Counted from the stretch's first letter, positions 1 through 7,887 are shown. The stretch: 33,317 nt of DNA from Elusimicrobia bacterium GWF2_62_30 (GCA_001799995.1 MGUK01000036.1:1-33317); one strand, 5' to 3'. A program made the numbers and translations. Notes: generated by a model from the letters alone, not told the origin.

Positions 1-243
1 GGCGGCGAAGGTTTCCAGCGTGAAGAGGATGAACAGCGCCGTGAGGGCGCCGTAGGAGACGTACTGGGCGTTGAGGGCGAAGCCGGCGGGCAGGATGTCG
101 GCGAGGGCGGCGGCGATGAGCACGCCCGCGGCGTAGGCCAGGGCGCGCGCCAGGAAGGTCTTACTGAACCCGCCGAAGCGCAGCACCGCCCCCGCTCCGG
201 CTAGCGTGAAGACCACTGCAAGTATGCTGAAAAGGATCACCAT
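1..243 (-). CDS. ZIP-family metal transporter, N-terminal part (cut by window edge)
   Basis: Reading the minus strand from the ATG at 243 gives 81 codons without a stop up to the window edge, so only the N-terminus is visible. It contains a first hydrophobic helix (MVILFSILAVVFTLAGAGAV), then FGGFSKTF, then a second helix with AYAAGVLIAAALADILPAGF and a third starting near residue 63. A small-residue helix ending in an acidic 'D-hydrophobic-LP' step is typical of the first helices of ZIP (ZupT/GufA-like) divalent-metal transporters, which move Zn or Fe into the cytoplasm. The metal-binding helices IV and V lie outside the window, so the family call rests on the N-terminus alone. It lies downstream of msbA on the same strand but is separated by an inverted-repeat element. 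No clear Shine-Dalgarno sequence precedes the ATG. Confidence 0.6.
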   Translation of the reverse strand, partial: MVILFSILAVVFTLAGAGAVLRFGGFSKTFLARALAYAAGVLIAAALADILPAGFALNAQYVSYGALTALFILFTLETFAA

Positions 244-267
244 AGAAATTTAACTCAAGTGTGGTCT

Positions 268-394
268 CGGTTTCAGAGGGGACCGGGTTAGCAAACCCTT
301 CCGTAGGCCGAGGCTTGCATAGCGCCGAGGCCGGAGGATGAGCGAGGCACGGTGTTGCCGAGCGCGGTTTGCGTTCCGGTCCCCTCTGAAACCG
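268..394. repeat. 127-bp element bounded by 19-bp perfect inverted repeats
   Basis: The arms 268-286 (CGGTTTCAGAGGGGACCGG) and 376-394 are exact reverse complements. A second, inner pair (GCAAACC at 291-297 and GGTTTGC at 366-372) is also inverted. The core contains two direct copies of GCCGAGGC. The element fills the gap between the msbA stop and the start of the ZIP gene, so an msbA read-through transcript could fold into a long hairpin. There is no T-tract typical of an intrinsic terminator and no obvious target-site duplication. It may be a small palindromic repeat (MITE- or REP-like) or an mRNA-processing structure. No other copy was seen in this window. Confidence 0.75.
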
Positions 395-408
395 CGGGTT
401 ACGCGAAA

Positions 409-2175
409 CTAAGACTGCGCCGCGTAAAGGCCCTTGTAGACGCCGCCGAGTTCGAGAAGTTCTTTGTGCGTGCCGGTCTCCACCAGCTCGCCGCGCTTCA
501 GCACGAAGATGCGGTCCGCGTTCTTCACCGTGGAAAGCCTGTGGGCCACCATTACCACGGTGCGCCCGCCCAGGATGCGCTCTATCGAAGCCTGCACCGC
601 CTGCTCGCTGGCCGTGTCCAGGTTGGAGGTAGCCTCGTCGAGCAGCAGGATCTTGGGCTTCTTGATGATCGCGCGGGCTATGGCCAGGCGCTGGCGCTGG
701 CCGCCGGAAAGCTTCACGCCGCGCTCGCCCAGCACGGTCTCGTAGCCCTGCGGCATGGCCGCTATGAACGCGTGTACGTCCGCGGCCTTGGCCGCGTCTA
801 TCACTTCTTCCATCGAAGCCCCGGGGCGGCCTATCGTGATGTTCTTGTACACCGTGTCGTCGAAAAGGATCGTGTCCTGCGTGACCAGGCCCATGTGCGC
901 CCGCAGGTCCGTGGTGCCCAGGTCCAGCAGGTCGTGGCCGTCCACCTCCACGCGCCCGGAGATGGGGTCGAAGAAGCGCAGCAGCAGGTGCACGATAGTG
1001 GTCTTGCCCGAGCCCGACGGGCCCACGAAGGCCGCCACCTGGCCCGGCTCTATGGTGAACGACAGGTCCTTGAGCACCTGCGTGTCGCGCGACGGGTATT
1101 TGTAGTTGACGCCCTTGAACTCTATCTTGCCGTTGAGGAAGTCGATGTTCCTGGTCTTGGCCTTCACCACCACGGTGGGCTTCTCGTCGAGGATCTGGTG
1201 GATGCGCTCCCAGCTGGCCATGCCCAGCTGCAGGCGGGAGTTCATGTTGGCGATGTTCTTTAGCGGCATATAGGCCGTGAAGAAGCCGCCGACGAAGGAG
1301 AAGAAATGCTCGATGGTCATGGAGCCGGTGAAGATGGCCTGGCCGCCCAGGTAGATGATGCCGATCAGCACCATGCTGCCGAGGAACTCCATGATGGGGC
1401 CGCTGATGGCCGTGGCGCGCAGGTAGCGCATCATCTTCGAGAAATAGGCGTCGTTGGAGACCTGGAACTTGGCGATGGCCTGCTCTTCGTAGTTGAAGGC
1501 CTTCACCACGGTGATGCCCTGCAGGCTCTCCTGGAACTTGTGCGAGATGTCGCCCACGATGGCGTTGCTCTCGGAGCCGGACTTGCGCATCTTCTTGCCG
1601 AGGATCTGCAGGATGACGCCGGTGACCGGCAGGATGACCAGCGAGGCCAGGGCCAGCTTCCAGTGCAGGTAGAACAGCACCGCAATGCACGAGATCACGG
1701 TGAGCACGTCGCGGATGCCGTAGAGGGGGATGAACTGCACCGTGCTCTGCACGTTGGCCAGGTCGTTGATCACGCGGCTCATCACTTCGGAGGAGCGCTT
1801 GCGCCAGTAGAACTCTATCGAGAGGTTGTGAATATGCGTGAACAGGTCTTCGCGGATCTTCTGCACCGCCTTCTGCCCCACCCAGCTCATCAGGTAGGAG
1901 TTGGCGTATTCCGCCGCCATGCGCACCACGAACAGGACCGGCAGCCAGATCACGACCAGGCGCAGGATGTGCAGGTCCTTGTCGATGAACACGCCTTTCA
2001 TCACGGGGCCCAGGATATAGACGATGCCGCCGCGGATGGCGGCCAGGAGGGCCATCATGAAGGCGGCCTGCACCATGCGGGCCCTGTGCGGCTTTACGTA
2101 TTGGAGCAGCGCCAGGGCGAGTTTCTTGAACTGGCCCTTTTCGGGCTGCGAGGAAATGCTGGAGTCTGTGATCAT
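409..2175 (-). CDS. msbA: MsbA-like lipid A exporter, ABC transporter permease/ATPase
   Basis: This is a 588-residue half-transporter with a membrane domain fused to one ATPase domain, the usual length for MsbA. Residues about 20-330 hold six predicted helices with the ABC exporter fold. The nucleotide-binding domain shows Walker A GPSGSGKTT (385-393, Lys391), the Q-loop VTQDT, the signature LSGGQRQR near 488, Walker B ILLLDEATSNLD near 510 and the switch histidine His545 in VAHRLST. As a homodimer it would flip lipid A-core from the inner to the outer leaflet of the cytoplasmic membrane. The lipid A assignment comes from context: its ATG lies one base after the lpxB stop, so the two are translationally linked. 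On sequence alone it could be another multidrug or lipid exporter of the same family. Confidence 0.88.
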   Translation of the reverse strand: MITDSSISSQPEKGQFKKLALALLQYVKPHRARMVQAAFMMALLAAIRGGIVYILGPVMKGVFIDKDLHILRLVVIWLPVLFVVRMAAEYANSYLMSWVGQKAVQKIREDLFTHIHNLSIEFYWRKRSSEVMSRVINDLANVQSTVQFIPLYGIRDVLTVISCIAVLFYLHWKLALASLVILPVTGVILQILGKKMRKSGSESNAIVGDISHKFQESLQGITVVKAFNYEEQAIAKFQVSNDAYFSKMMRYLRATAISGPIMEFLGSMVLIGIIYLGGQAIFTGSMTIEHFFSFVGGFFTAYMPLKNIANMNSRLQLGMASWERIHQILDEKPTVVVKAKTRNIDFLNGKIEFKGVNYKYPSRDTQVLKDLSFTIEPGQVAAFVGPSGSGKTTIVHLLLRFFDPISGRVEVDGHDLLDLGTTDLRAHMGLVTQDTILFDDTVYKNITIGRPGASMEEVIDAAKAADVHAFIAAMPQGYETVLGERGVKLSGGQRQRLAIARAIIKKPKILLLDEATSNLDTASEQAVQASIERILGGRTVVMVAHRLSTVKNADRIFVLKRGELVETGTHKELLELGGVYKGLYAAQS

Positions 2176-2176
2176 G

Positions 2177-3325
2177 TCAGTTCAGGTGCGAGAGGATCTT
2201 GGCGGCGGCGCGCTCCGCGGCGCCGCTGCTGCCCAGCATCGCCCTGAGGCCGGTAAGCTCCTTGCGCGCGGCGCGGATGCGCGGCGGGTTGTTGAGGAAA
2301 GAAAAAGCTTCCTGGGCCAGCAGGTCCACGGTGGCCTTCTCCTGCAGCAGTTCCTTGACGGCCGGCTTCTTCAGGATGATGTTCACCAGCGAGACGTACT
2401 GCACGTTGGCCACGCGCTTGGCTATTTCCCAGGAGAAGCGCGGCATCTTGTAGGCCACGGCCATGGGCACGCCGAGCAGCGCGTTCTCGAGCGTAGCGGT
2501 GCCCGAGCAGGTGAAAGCGAAATCGAGCTGCGAGCGCTGCTTGTAGTCCTTCTCGCGGACTATCTCCACGTCCTTGGACCAGTACTTGTTGACGCTTTCC
2601 AGCTCCGGCACCAAATGCTCGTCGGAAAATTCCGGCACGGCGAAAACGAAGGCCTTCGCCTTGGGGTGGGATTCCTTTATGCGGTAAAAAGCGTTCAGGA
2701 AAATGGGGAGGTGCCGCGCTATCTCCGCTCTGCGCGAGCCCGGCAGGATGCCGATGTTCCAGGCGCCGTCCGGCGGGGGAATGGGACGCTCCGCCGGCTC
2801 CGGCATCATATCCAGCAGCGGGTGCCCGACGAAGGTGACATTGCCGTTCACCTTCTTGTAGAGGGCCTCTTCGAACGGGAAAATGCAGAAGATCTCTTTG
2901 GTGAGCTTGGCGATCTTGGCCGCGCGCCCGGGGCGGGAAGCCCACACCTGCGGGCTGATGTAGTAGAAAGCCGGGATCTTGCGGTGTGCGGCCAGGCCCA
3001 GCACCTGGTGGTTGAAGCCGTAAAAATCCACGGCGATCACACAGGCCGGGCGCTTCTCGTCCATATAGCGGCGCACCAGCTTTATCAGTTTGAGCCAGAG
3101 GAAGAAATTCTTGAAGGGCTCGGCGAAACCGACCGCGCCCACGGAGACCAGGTTGTAGATGAAGTGCGAGGAGACTTCCTGCATGCGCACGCCGCCCATG
3201 GAAGTAATGGAGATCTCGGGGTCTTTGGCCTTCAGCGCGCGGATCAGCGCGGCGGCGTGGACGTCCCCGGACGGGTCGCCGGCCACTATCAGGATGTTCT
3301 TGGTGGTAGGTGCGGTTTTTGCCAT
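2177..3325 (-). CDS. lpxB: Lipid-A-disaccharide synthase LpxB
   Basis: The 382-residue product matches the usual LpxB length. LpxB is the GT19 glycosyltransferase that joins UDP-2,3-diacylglucosamine to lipid X, forming the lipid A disaccharide at the inner face of the cytoplasmic membrane. Visible family motifs are AGDPSGD (15-21), MGGVRM near 43-48, FYGFNHQVLG followed by YYISPQVWAS (121-130), GHPLLD (167-172), LPGSRRAEI and the C-terminal CSGTATLENALLGVPM. The start lies 6 bases after the stop of the upstream oxidoreductase gene and the stop abuts msbA, giving a three-gene lipid A operon. Its Shine-Dalgarno is weak, which fits translational coupling to the upstream gene. Confidence 0.95.
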   Translation of the reverse strand: MAKTAPTTKNILIVAGDPSGDVHAAALIRALKAKDPEISITSMGGVRMQEVSSHFIYNLVSVGAVGFAEPFKNFFLWLKLIKLVRRYMDEKRPACVIAVDFYGFNHQVLGLAAHRKIPAFYYISPQVWASRPGRAAKIAKLTKEIFCIFPFEEALYKKVNGNVTFVGHPLLDMMPEPAERPIPPPDGAWNIGILPGSRRAEIARHLPIFLNAFYRIKESHPKAKAFVFAVPEFSDEHLVPELESVNKYWSKDVEIVREKDYKQRSQLDFAFTCSGTATLENALLGVPMAVAYKMPRFSWEIAKRVANVQYVSLVNIILKKPAVKELLQEKATVDLLAQEAFSFLNNPPRIRAARKELTGLRAMLGSSGAAERAAAKILSHLN

Positions 3326-3331
3326 TGTGCT

Positions 3332-4402
3332 TTAGTGCTTGTCGATGCCGGCGTTCTTCAGGCCTTCTTCCAGCATGACCTTGGTGACCTTGCCGATGTC
3401 GGCCAGGGAGCGCGACAGCGATTCCTGGGATTCCTTGGCTTTGGAGGCGGAGACCTCGAAGCGGCGCATCTTGTCGGTGATCTCGAGCGCCAGGCGCACG
3501 GCCTTCAGGCCTTTCTCCCCGCTGGGGGTGGGCGTCTTGGCGGTCTTGATGCAGTCGATGAAGTGGAGCAGCTCCTCTTTGATCGGCTGTTTGCGCTCCA
3601 GCTTGGGATAGGCGACGGAGATGTCTTTGAGGCTGGTGATCACCGGGGTTTTCTTGGTGTAGATCTTGAGCCTGGCGCTGACATAGTCCACCGAGAGGTA
3701 CGAGTCCTGCTGGTAGATGCGCATGCGGCGGGAGGCTTCCATAGTGGCGCGGCTGGCCGTAACGTCCACCACGCAGCCGTTCTTGAACTTGAGGCGGACG
3801 TTGCAGATGTCCTCGTGGCTGGAGAGAAGGCTGGCGCCGATGGCCTCGAAGGATTCCACGTCGCTGTCTATCATGGTCAGGACGATGTCGAGGTCGTGGA
3901 TCATCAGGTCCAGCGTAACGCCGGTGGCGGCCACGCGGGGGTCGAACGGGCCCAGGCGCTCGATGGTGACGTAGCGCGGGTTCTTCACGTGCTTGAGGGT
4001 TTCGACCACGGCCGGGTTGAAGCGCTCCGAGTGGCCCACCTGCAGGACCACGCCCTTCTGCTCCGCTATATCGAGCATGCGGCGCGCGCCTTCTTCGGAA
4101 TGGGCTATGGGTTTTTCCATCAGCACCGGGATGCCGGCGCCCAGCGCTTTAACGCCTATGTCGGCGTGGTATTCGGTGGGGGCGGCCACTACCAGCGCGT
4201 CCACCTGGGGGAAGAGCTCTTCGTGGCTCTTGTAGGCCACGCAGTTGTACTGCCAGGCCAGCATCTGGGCCCTGAGCAGGTTGGGGTCGGAGATGCCGAC
4301 CAGCTCCACCTCGGGCATGGTCGAAAGGGTACGGGAATGGAAACCGCCGAGTTTGCCGGCGCCTACTACTCCAAAACGCATTTTCTTGTCTTTTGCGGCC
4401 AT
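3332..4402 (-). CDS. Gfo/Idh/MocA-family NAD(P)-dependent oxidoreductase of the lipid A operon
   Basis: The 356-residue protein opens with a Rossmann nucleotide-binding motif (GVVGAGKLGG, 11-20). It has the family hallmark EKP (96-98) and the C-terminal-domain signature DLMIHDLDIV (165-174) carrying the catalytic-region histidine. Such enzymes oxidise or reduce hydroxyl groups on sugars, often nucleotide sugars. It is the first gene of the lpxB-msbA operon, preceded by AGAGGA 5 bases before the ATG. An oxidoreductase of this family beside lpxB recalls GnnA, which oxidises the 3-position of UDP-GlcNAc so that an aminotransferase (GnnB) can make the 2,3-diamino sugar used in some lipid A. No aminotransferase lies in the window, so that role is inference. 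The about 50-residue C-terminal tail rich in Lys, Glu and Ser may be an extra helix. Confidence 0.85.
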   Translation of the reverse strand: MAAKDKKMRFGVVGAGKLGGFHSRTLSTMPEVELVGISDPNLLRAQMLAWQYNCVAYKSHEELFPQVDALVVAAPTEYHADIGVKALGAGIPVLMEKPIAHSEEGARRMLDIAEQKGVVLQVGHSERFNPAVVETLKHVKNPRYVTIERLGPFDPRVAATGVTLDLMIHDLDIVLTMIDSDVESFEAIGASLLSSHEDICNVRLKFKNGCVVDVTASRATMEASRRMRIYQQDSYLSVDYVSARLKIYTKKTPVITSLKDISVAYPKLERKQPIKEELLHFIDCIKTAKTPTPSGEKGLKAVRLALEITDKMRRFEVSASKAKESQESLSRSLADIGKVTKVMLEEGLKNAGIDKH

Positions 4403-4441
4403 ATTGTCCTCTGGTGACGTCCTGCAGTTGGTAAAAACGGT

Positions 4442-4449
4442 ACTATAAT
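4442..4449. promoter_or_regulatory. Candidate -10 region of the lipid A operon
   Basis: The AT-rich patch upstream of the oxidoreductase gene contains overlapping hexamers: TATAGT on the minus strand (4442-4447), about 40 bases before that ATG, and TATAAT on the plus strand (4444-4449). No good -35 box is seen at 16-18 bp for either direction, so this is a weak call. The 4403-4570 gap holds nothing else except the ribosome-binding site of the plus-strand gene. Confidence 0.3.
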
Positions 4450-4570
4450 CAATTATTCTACAAAATATAACGGGGGTATTCTTTTAAAGGCGGGTAACTT
4501 TGCGAAATTATCCGCATAAAGTTTGATATTATTCCATTAAACGCGGACAGTGCCCGCACGGGAGGAAGCT

Positions 4571-5431
4571 ATGGGGACGGGAAAGAAACGAAATCTCGGC
4601 GCTTTTGCCGCCAGCCTGGTAAAGGCGCGGTCGACAGCGGGCTTCGACAGCGCCTACAAGTTCTATCATAAGAACGGCGGCCGCAGGCATTTCCCTTTCA
4701 CCTTCTTTCACTACACCAGGGTGGAAAAGGGGCTGGCCCTGCCGGACCCCGCGGCGCTCGGGCGCATCTTCACGGGCCTGAGGCTTTTGCCCACGCAGGG
4801 CGAGGCCCGGGAGCTGATACTGAGCTATCTCAAGGACATGCTGGGCGGCGCGCAGGCGGCGGACGAGCTCCTGGCCCCGCTGTTCGGCAGCACCGCCGAG
4901 GCGGGCCCGCTGCCGGATTCCATGAAATGGATGCGCCAGCACGCCTTCGTGCATCTTTCGCCCGAGGAATTCTTCGCGGTCAGCGGCAGCGAAGATTCCT
5001 ACTGGTGCGCCGAGGCCCTGTGCAGCGACCAGGGCGCCTGGACGGCGGAGGACCTGGCGGCCAGGCTTTCCATCAAGCCGGCGGCGGCGCTCAAGGCGCT
5101 GGCCGCGCTGCTCAAATGCGGGCTGGTGGTCAAGGACCGGGGCGGCAAGTACAAGTGCCGGCACGACGGCAAGTTCTTCATCTACCCCGGCCGGCTTGAA
5201 GGGATGGGCAAGGGGCTGGACGCGATCAAGAGCTACTGGGAAAAGGCCGGCGGCAAACAGTTCTTCGAGCGGCAGATGCTGGTGCGCTCGGACCCGCGCT
5301 CCATGGCCAATTACCGGCTGGCGCTGTCTTACGCGGTGGACGGTTCCCACGCCTACGCCACCCACGCCGCCGCCGAAGGCAGCGCCTTCTACCTGGTCCG
5401 GACCGAGATAAAGGAAGTGAAGAAGTTCTAA
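4571..5431 (+). CDS. TIGR02147-like winged-helix regulatory protein (putative)
   Basis: The start chosen is the ATG at 4571, because GGAGG ends 5 bases before it. A GTG 21 bases upstream is in frame but has no ribosome-binding site. The 286-residue product has no signal peptide. Residues about 8-75 look like a helix-turn-helix or XRE-like region (FTFFHYTRVEKGLALPDPAAL). Residues about 135-185 look like a winged helix (SYWCAEALC, then WTAEDLAARLSIKPAAALKAL, then LLKCGLVVKDRGGKYKC). This order resembles the TIGR02147/DUF4423 proteins found in Fibrobacter, Bdellovibrio and Elusimicrobia, which are presumed transcriptional regulators. The match is by remembered domain pattern, not a search. It is monocistronic and ends at a shared bidirectional terminator. 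Confidence 0.55.
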   Translation: MGTGKKRNLGAFAASLVKARSTAGFDSAYKFYHKNGGRRHFPFTFFHYTRVEKGLALPDPAALGRIFTGLRLLPTQGEARELILSYLKDMLGGAQAADELLAPLFGSTAEAGPLPDSMKWMRQHAFVHLSPEEFFAVSGSEDSYWCAEALCSDQGAWTAEDLAARLSIKPAAALKALAALLKCGLVVKDRGGKYKCRHDGKFFIYPGRLEGMGKGLDAIKSYWEKAGGKQFFERQMLVRSDPRSMANYRLALSYAVDGSHAYATHAAAEGSAFYLVRTEIKEVKKF

Positions 5432-5437
5432 AAAGAC

Positions 5438-5463
5438 GGTGTCAGGCACTAGTGCCTGACACC
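5438..5463. repeat. REP-like perfect palindrome, GTGTCAGGCAC type
   Basis: A 26-bp perfect palindrome without a loop: GGTGTCAGGCACT followed by its reverse complement. It sits between the stop of the TIGR02147-like gene and the terminator. A single arm of the same motif (GTGCCTGACACC) recurs at 7855-7866. Palindromes of this type are commonly seen near RAYT (REP-associated tyrosine transposase) genes in other genomes, but no such gene is in this window. Confidence 0.75.
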
Positions 5464-5467
5464 AGGC

Positions 5468-5503
5468 CAATAAAAAACCCCGGGGGGCCGGGTTTTTTTA
5501 TTT
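5468..5503. terminator. Bidirectional intrinsic terminator
   Basis: A GC stem (CCC at 5478-5480 pairing with GGG at 5490-5492, or the alternative CCCGG/CCGGG) is flanked by six A on the left and seven T on the right. It can therefore terminate both the plus-strand regulator gene and the convergent minus-strand S1 gene, which ends 14 bases further on. Confidence 0.85.
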
Positions 5504-5516
5504 GAGGCGTACAGCT

Positions 5517-6710
5517 TTATTTCTTGCCGTTCTTTTCCAGGGCTTTCTTGAGCATCTCGCCCATGGTGCCGAGGGCCGGCGCGTCCGTCTGGTTTTGATA
5601 TTTTTCCAGCGTGGCGGCGTTCTCTTCTTCTTCGCGGCTGATCTCGGCCGGGACGAGGGAAATGCGCCGGTTCTTCATGTCCACCGCTTCCACGCGCACC
5701 TCGATGGTCTCGCCCAGCTTGAGCACTTCGTCGGGGTGGTTTACCCGGCGCTCGCCCGACAGGCGCGAGACGTGGATGAGGCCGTCCACGCCCTCGCCGA
5801 GGGTTACGAAAGCGCCGAAAGGCGCCAGGCGGGAAATGGTGCCGGTATGGTACGAGCCGGGCAGCCAGTTGCGGGCGGCCGAGTCCCAGGGGTCCGGCAG
5901 CGCGTCCTTGAGGCTGAAAGAGATCTTTTCGTTCTGCCAGTCCAGCTTCTTTATCACCAGGTCCAGCTCCTGGCCGGTTTTAAGGACGTCTTCCACTTTC
6001 TCCGTCCTGCCCCAGGCTATTTCGGAGACCGGCAGCAGGCCTTCCAGGCCGCCGATGTCTACGAAGGCGCCGAATTTCTGGATGGAGGTGACGGTGCCGT
6101 GCACCCTGTCGCCCTCCTTGAGGGTCTCCTGCAGGGAGGCGGACTTGGCGCGGCGCTCCACGTCGAGGATGCCTTTGCGGGACAGCACCACGTTGCGCTC
6201 GGACATCTCGATGATGTCGAAGGTCAGGGACTTGCCGATATAGGCGGCCTTGTCCTCGTCGCGGCGGATACCCATCTGCGAGAAAGGACAGAAGGCGCGG
6301 GCGCCGCCTATCGTTATTTCGAAGCCGCCCTTCATCTCTTTCGAGACGGTGCCCTGCACGGGGATGTGGCCGCGGAAAGCGTCGCCGAGCTGGGCGCGGG
6401 CCGCGGGGCCGGTGCCGATCTTAACGGTAAAGCGCATCTCGCCTTCTTCGGAGCGCAGGAACCAGGCGCGGATCTTGTCGCCTTCGTGCGCCGTCAGCTT
6501 GCCGTCGGCGTCTTTGAATTCGTTGATGGAAATATAACCCTCGCCCTTGCCGCCTACTTCTATCAGCGCCCACTCGGGGGTCAACTTCACTATCCTGGTC
6601 TCCACTTTCTGGCCCGGCTCCATCCTGGAGGGCTCTTTGTAGCTCTGCGCCAGCAAGGTCTCGAAATTTTCTTCGTTGTCGGTGCCATCATGGCTGTTAT
6701 TGGTGTTCAT
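5517..6710 (-). CDS. S1 RNA-binding domain protein, ribosomal protein S1-like
   Basis: The 397-residue protein is built from four S1 (OB-fold) domains at about residues 32-98, 112-185, 197-265 and 280-350. Domain 3 (GTVTSIQKFGAFVDIGGLEGLLPVSEI) and domain 4 (GTISRLAPFGAFVTLGEGVDGLIHVSRL) carry the classic GAFV and GL(L/I)(P/H)VS signatures, while domains 1 and 2 are divergent. S1 proteins bind mRNA at the 30S subunit and help load poorly structured leaders. E. coli S1 has six domains, so this is a shorter form, as in several non-proteobacterial phyla. It could also be an S1-like RNA-decay or translation factor. AGAGGA lies 6 bases before the ATG. The C-terminal tail is Lys/Glu rich. Confidence 0.85.
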   Translation of the reverse strand: MNTNNSHDGTDNEENFETLLAQSYKEPSRMEPGQKVETRIVKLTPEWALIEVGGKGEGYISINEFKDADGKLTAHEGDKIRAWFLRSEEGEMRFTVKIGTGPAARAQLGDAFRGHIPVQGTVSKEMKGGFEITIGGARAFCPFSQMGIRRDEDKAAYIGKSLTFDIIEMSERNVVLSRKGILDVERRAKSASLQETLKEGDRVHGTVTSIQKFGAFVDIGGLEGLLPVSEIAWGRTEKVEDVLKTGQELDLVIKKLDWQNEKISFSLKDALPDPWDSAARNWLPGSYHTGTISRLAPFGAFVTLGEGVDGLIHVSRLSGERRVNHPDEVLKLGETIEVRVEAVDMKNRRISLVPAEISREEEENAATLEKYQNQTDAPALGTMGEMLKKALEKNGKK

Positions 6711-6760
6711 GTATTCCTCTTGTAAGCGGTTTGGCGGGGCCAGTTAGGTGCTGCCTTTAC

Positions 6761-6766
6761 ATTATA
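6761..6766 (-). promoter_or_regulatory. -10 element of the S1-like gene
   Basis: A perfect TATAAT on the minus strand about 50 bases upstream of the S1-like start codon. No convincing -35 hexamer is found 16-18 bp upstream of it. The rest of the 6711-6966 divergent gap shows short inverted A/T tracts (CCAAA and TTTTGG near 6823-6839) and a possible plus-strand -10, TAAACT at 6916-6921, for the next gene. Confidence 0.45.
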
Positions 6767-6966
6767 GCTTTTACAGGGGGCAGGATTGGAGGGTTTCTGT
6801 CCGCGTAACGGGCCTGGAATGACCAAATACGCGCTTTTGGCTGCGGGGCCGGAGTAGACCAAAAAGTTCCGGTTTTGCGGGGCCTTCGCTTCTTATAACC
6901 GGGCGCGCATGGTGTTAAACTAGTAATACGGGGTGGTAGTGCGAGGGAGTCAAAGGAGAAACCAAT

Positions 6967-7776
6967 ATGGGCAAAATACTAAAAGCGGCGGCGGTCATGG
7001 CGGCGTTCGCGTCTTTCGCTGGCGCGCAGGGGTTCGAGCCCGCCATAAATATAAAGGGAGAAGAATTCAATAAGGCGCTGAACGCCGTGGCCGTCTCTCC
7101 GGCCTCTCCTGTTTTTCCGGAGAAGGGGCTGTCGGGCGCTTACGCGGCCCGGGTCCAGGCGATAGAAGGGGTTTTGGCCGCGCTGCAAAAGGACGCCGGG
7201 CGGGCCGCTTCCGACATAGATACGGAAGACTCGCGGATCTACGCTGCGCTCGATACCATAAGCGATTTCGCCCGGGAATACAGGGGAGCGGTCATCGGGA
7301 GCGGGCTCGGTGAGATCAAAGCCGGTCAGGCCGGGGTGACGGGTTCTTTCCGGTACTTGCAGAGCCGGCCCGAATCCGCCGGCAAGGTGGCGCGCCTGGC
7401 GCAGGACTTCAGCATGCTGCGCGACCTGGTCGCGGGGCTTGAAGGCACCCAGGTTTCGCTTAAAGCGCAGCTGCGGTTAATCTCGGCCGAGGCCGCCAAA
7501 CAGGCCCTGCGCATAGGCGCCATGGGAGACCCCGGCGCCAACCCGGCCGCCAGGCGGGAACTGACCGGCGTCCTTAATAAGATCGCCGAACTGCCCGGGC
7601 TTAACGACGAGGCCATCCTCGACGCGCCGAAGCTGTTCAAGGAACTCAACGCGCAGAGCAAGCGCATCATCTCCCTGCTCGACGCGGACAATTACGGCAT
7701 CGGTATCCTCGCCAGCATAGACCTGGACATCCGCAACAACATAGTGCGCAGGATAGAACTGCTTCAGGGCGTATAA
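6967..7776 (+). CDS. Secreted helical protein of unknown function
   Basis: I do not recognise this 269-residue protein. It begins with a clear signal peptide (MGKILKAAAVMAAFASFAGA, cleavage near residue 20) and should be exported. The mature part is rich in Ala, Leu, Arg, Asp and Glu and reads as mostly alpha-helical, with no cysteines and no membrane segment after the signal. AAAGGAG lies about 8 bases before the ATG, supporting the start. It is divergent from the S1-like gene and followed by the REP-like palindromes, so it is probably transcribed alone. A lineage-specific periplasmic or surface protein is the most that can be said. Confidence 0.75.
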   Translation: MGKILKAAAVMAAFASFAGAQGFEPAINIKGEEFNKALNAVAVSPASPVFPEKGLSGAYAARVQAIEGVLAALQKDAGRAASDIDTEDSRIYAALDTISDFAREYRGAVIGSGLGEIKAGQAGVTGSFRYLQSRPESAGKVARLAQDFSMLRDLVAGLEGTQVSLKAQLRLISAEAAKQALRIGAMGDPGANPAARRELTGVLNKIAELPGLNDEAILDAPKLFKELNAQSKRIISLLDADNYGIGILASIDLDIRNNIVRRIELLQGV

Positions 7777-7797
7777 CCCGCAGTTTGATCCCGGCTG

Positions 7798-7840
7798 CTG
7801 GGGTCAGACCCTAGGGTCAGACCCTAGGGTCTGACCCCAG
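7798..7840. repeat. REP-like palindrome, GGGGTCAGACCC type
   Basis: The 19-bp arms 7798-7816 and 7822-7840 are exact reverse complements around the 5-base loop TCAGA. The left half also contains a 13-bp direct repeat of AGGGTCAGACCCT type. It could fold into a strong hairpin downstream of the secreted-protein gene but has no T-tract. It lies 15 bp upstream of a half-copy of the other REP-like palindrome. Confidence 0.8.
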
Positions 7841-7858
7841 AATTATGTTAACCAGTGC

Positions 7859-7887
7859 CTGACACCAGCAGCTAATATTGATATACT
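7859..7887 (+). promoter_or_regulatory. Sigma-70-type promoter of the amylase gene
   Basis: CTGACA (7859-7864, 5 of 6 matches to TTGACA) and TATACT (7882-7887, 5 of 6 to TATAAT) are separated by exactly 17 bp. They predict a transcript start near 7894 and a short leader to the ATG at 7909. The -35 hexamer lies inside the half-palindrome GTGCCTGACACC (7855-7866), so a repeat arm seems to supply it. Confidence 0.65.

Noticed and set aside
2024-4417. Plus-strand open frame of about 800 codons opposite lpxB and the oxidoreductase
   Set aside because: It lies antisense to two well-supported genes, with no ribosome-binding site and no recognisable domain; it is caused by high GC codon bias.
4444-4532. 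A full sigma-70 promoter for the TIGR02147-like gene
   Set aside because: TATAAT at 4444 and TATTAT at 4527 lack -35 boxes at acceptable spacing, so no confident promoter is assigned for this gene.
6901-6930. A seventh copy of the two-site promoter near GTAATACGGG upstream of the secreted protein
   Set aside because: There is no second site at 22 bp and no TATACT-like box at the required distance; the match is limited to one half-site.
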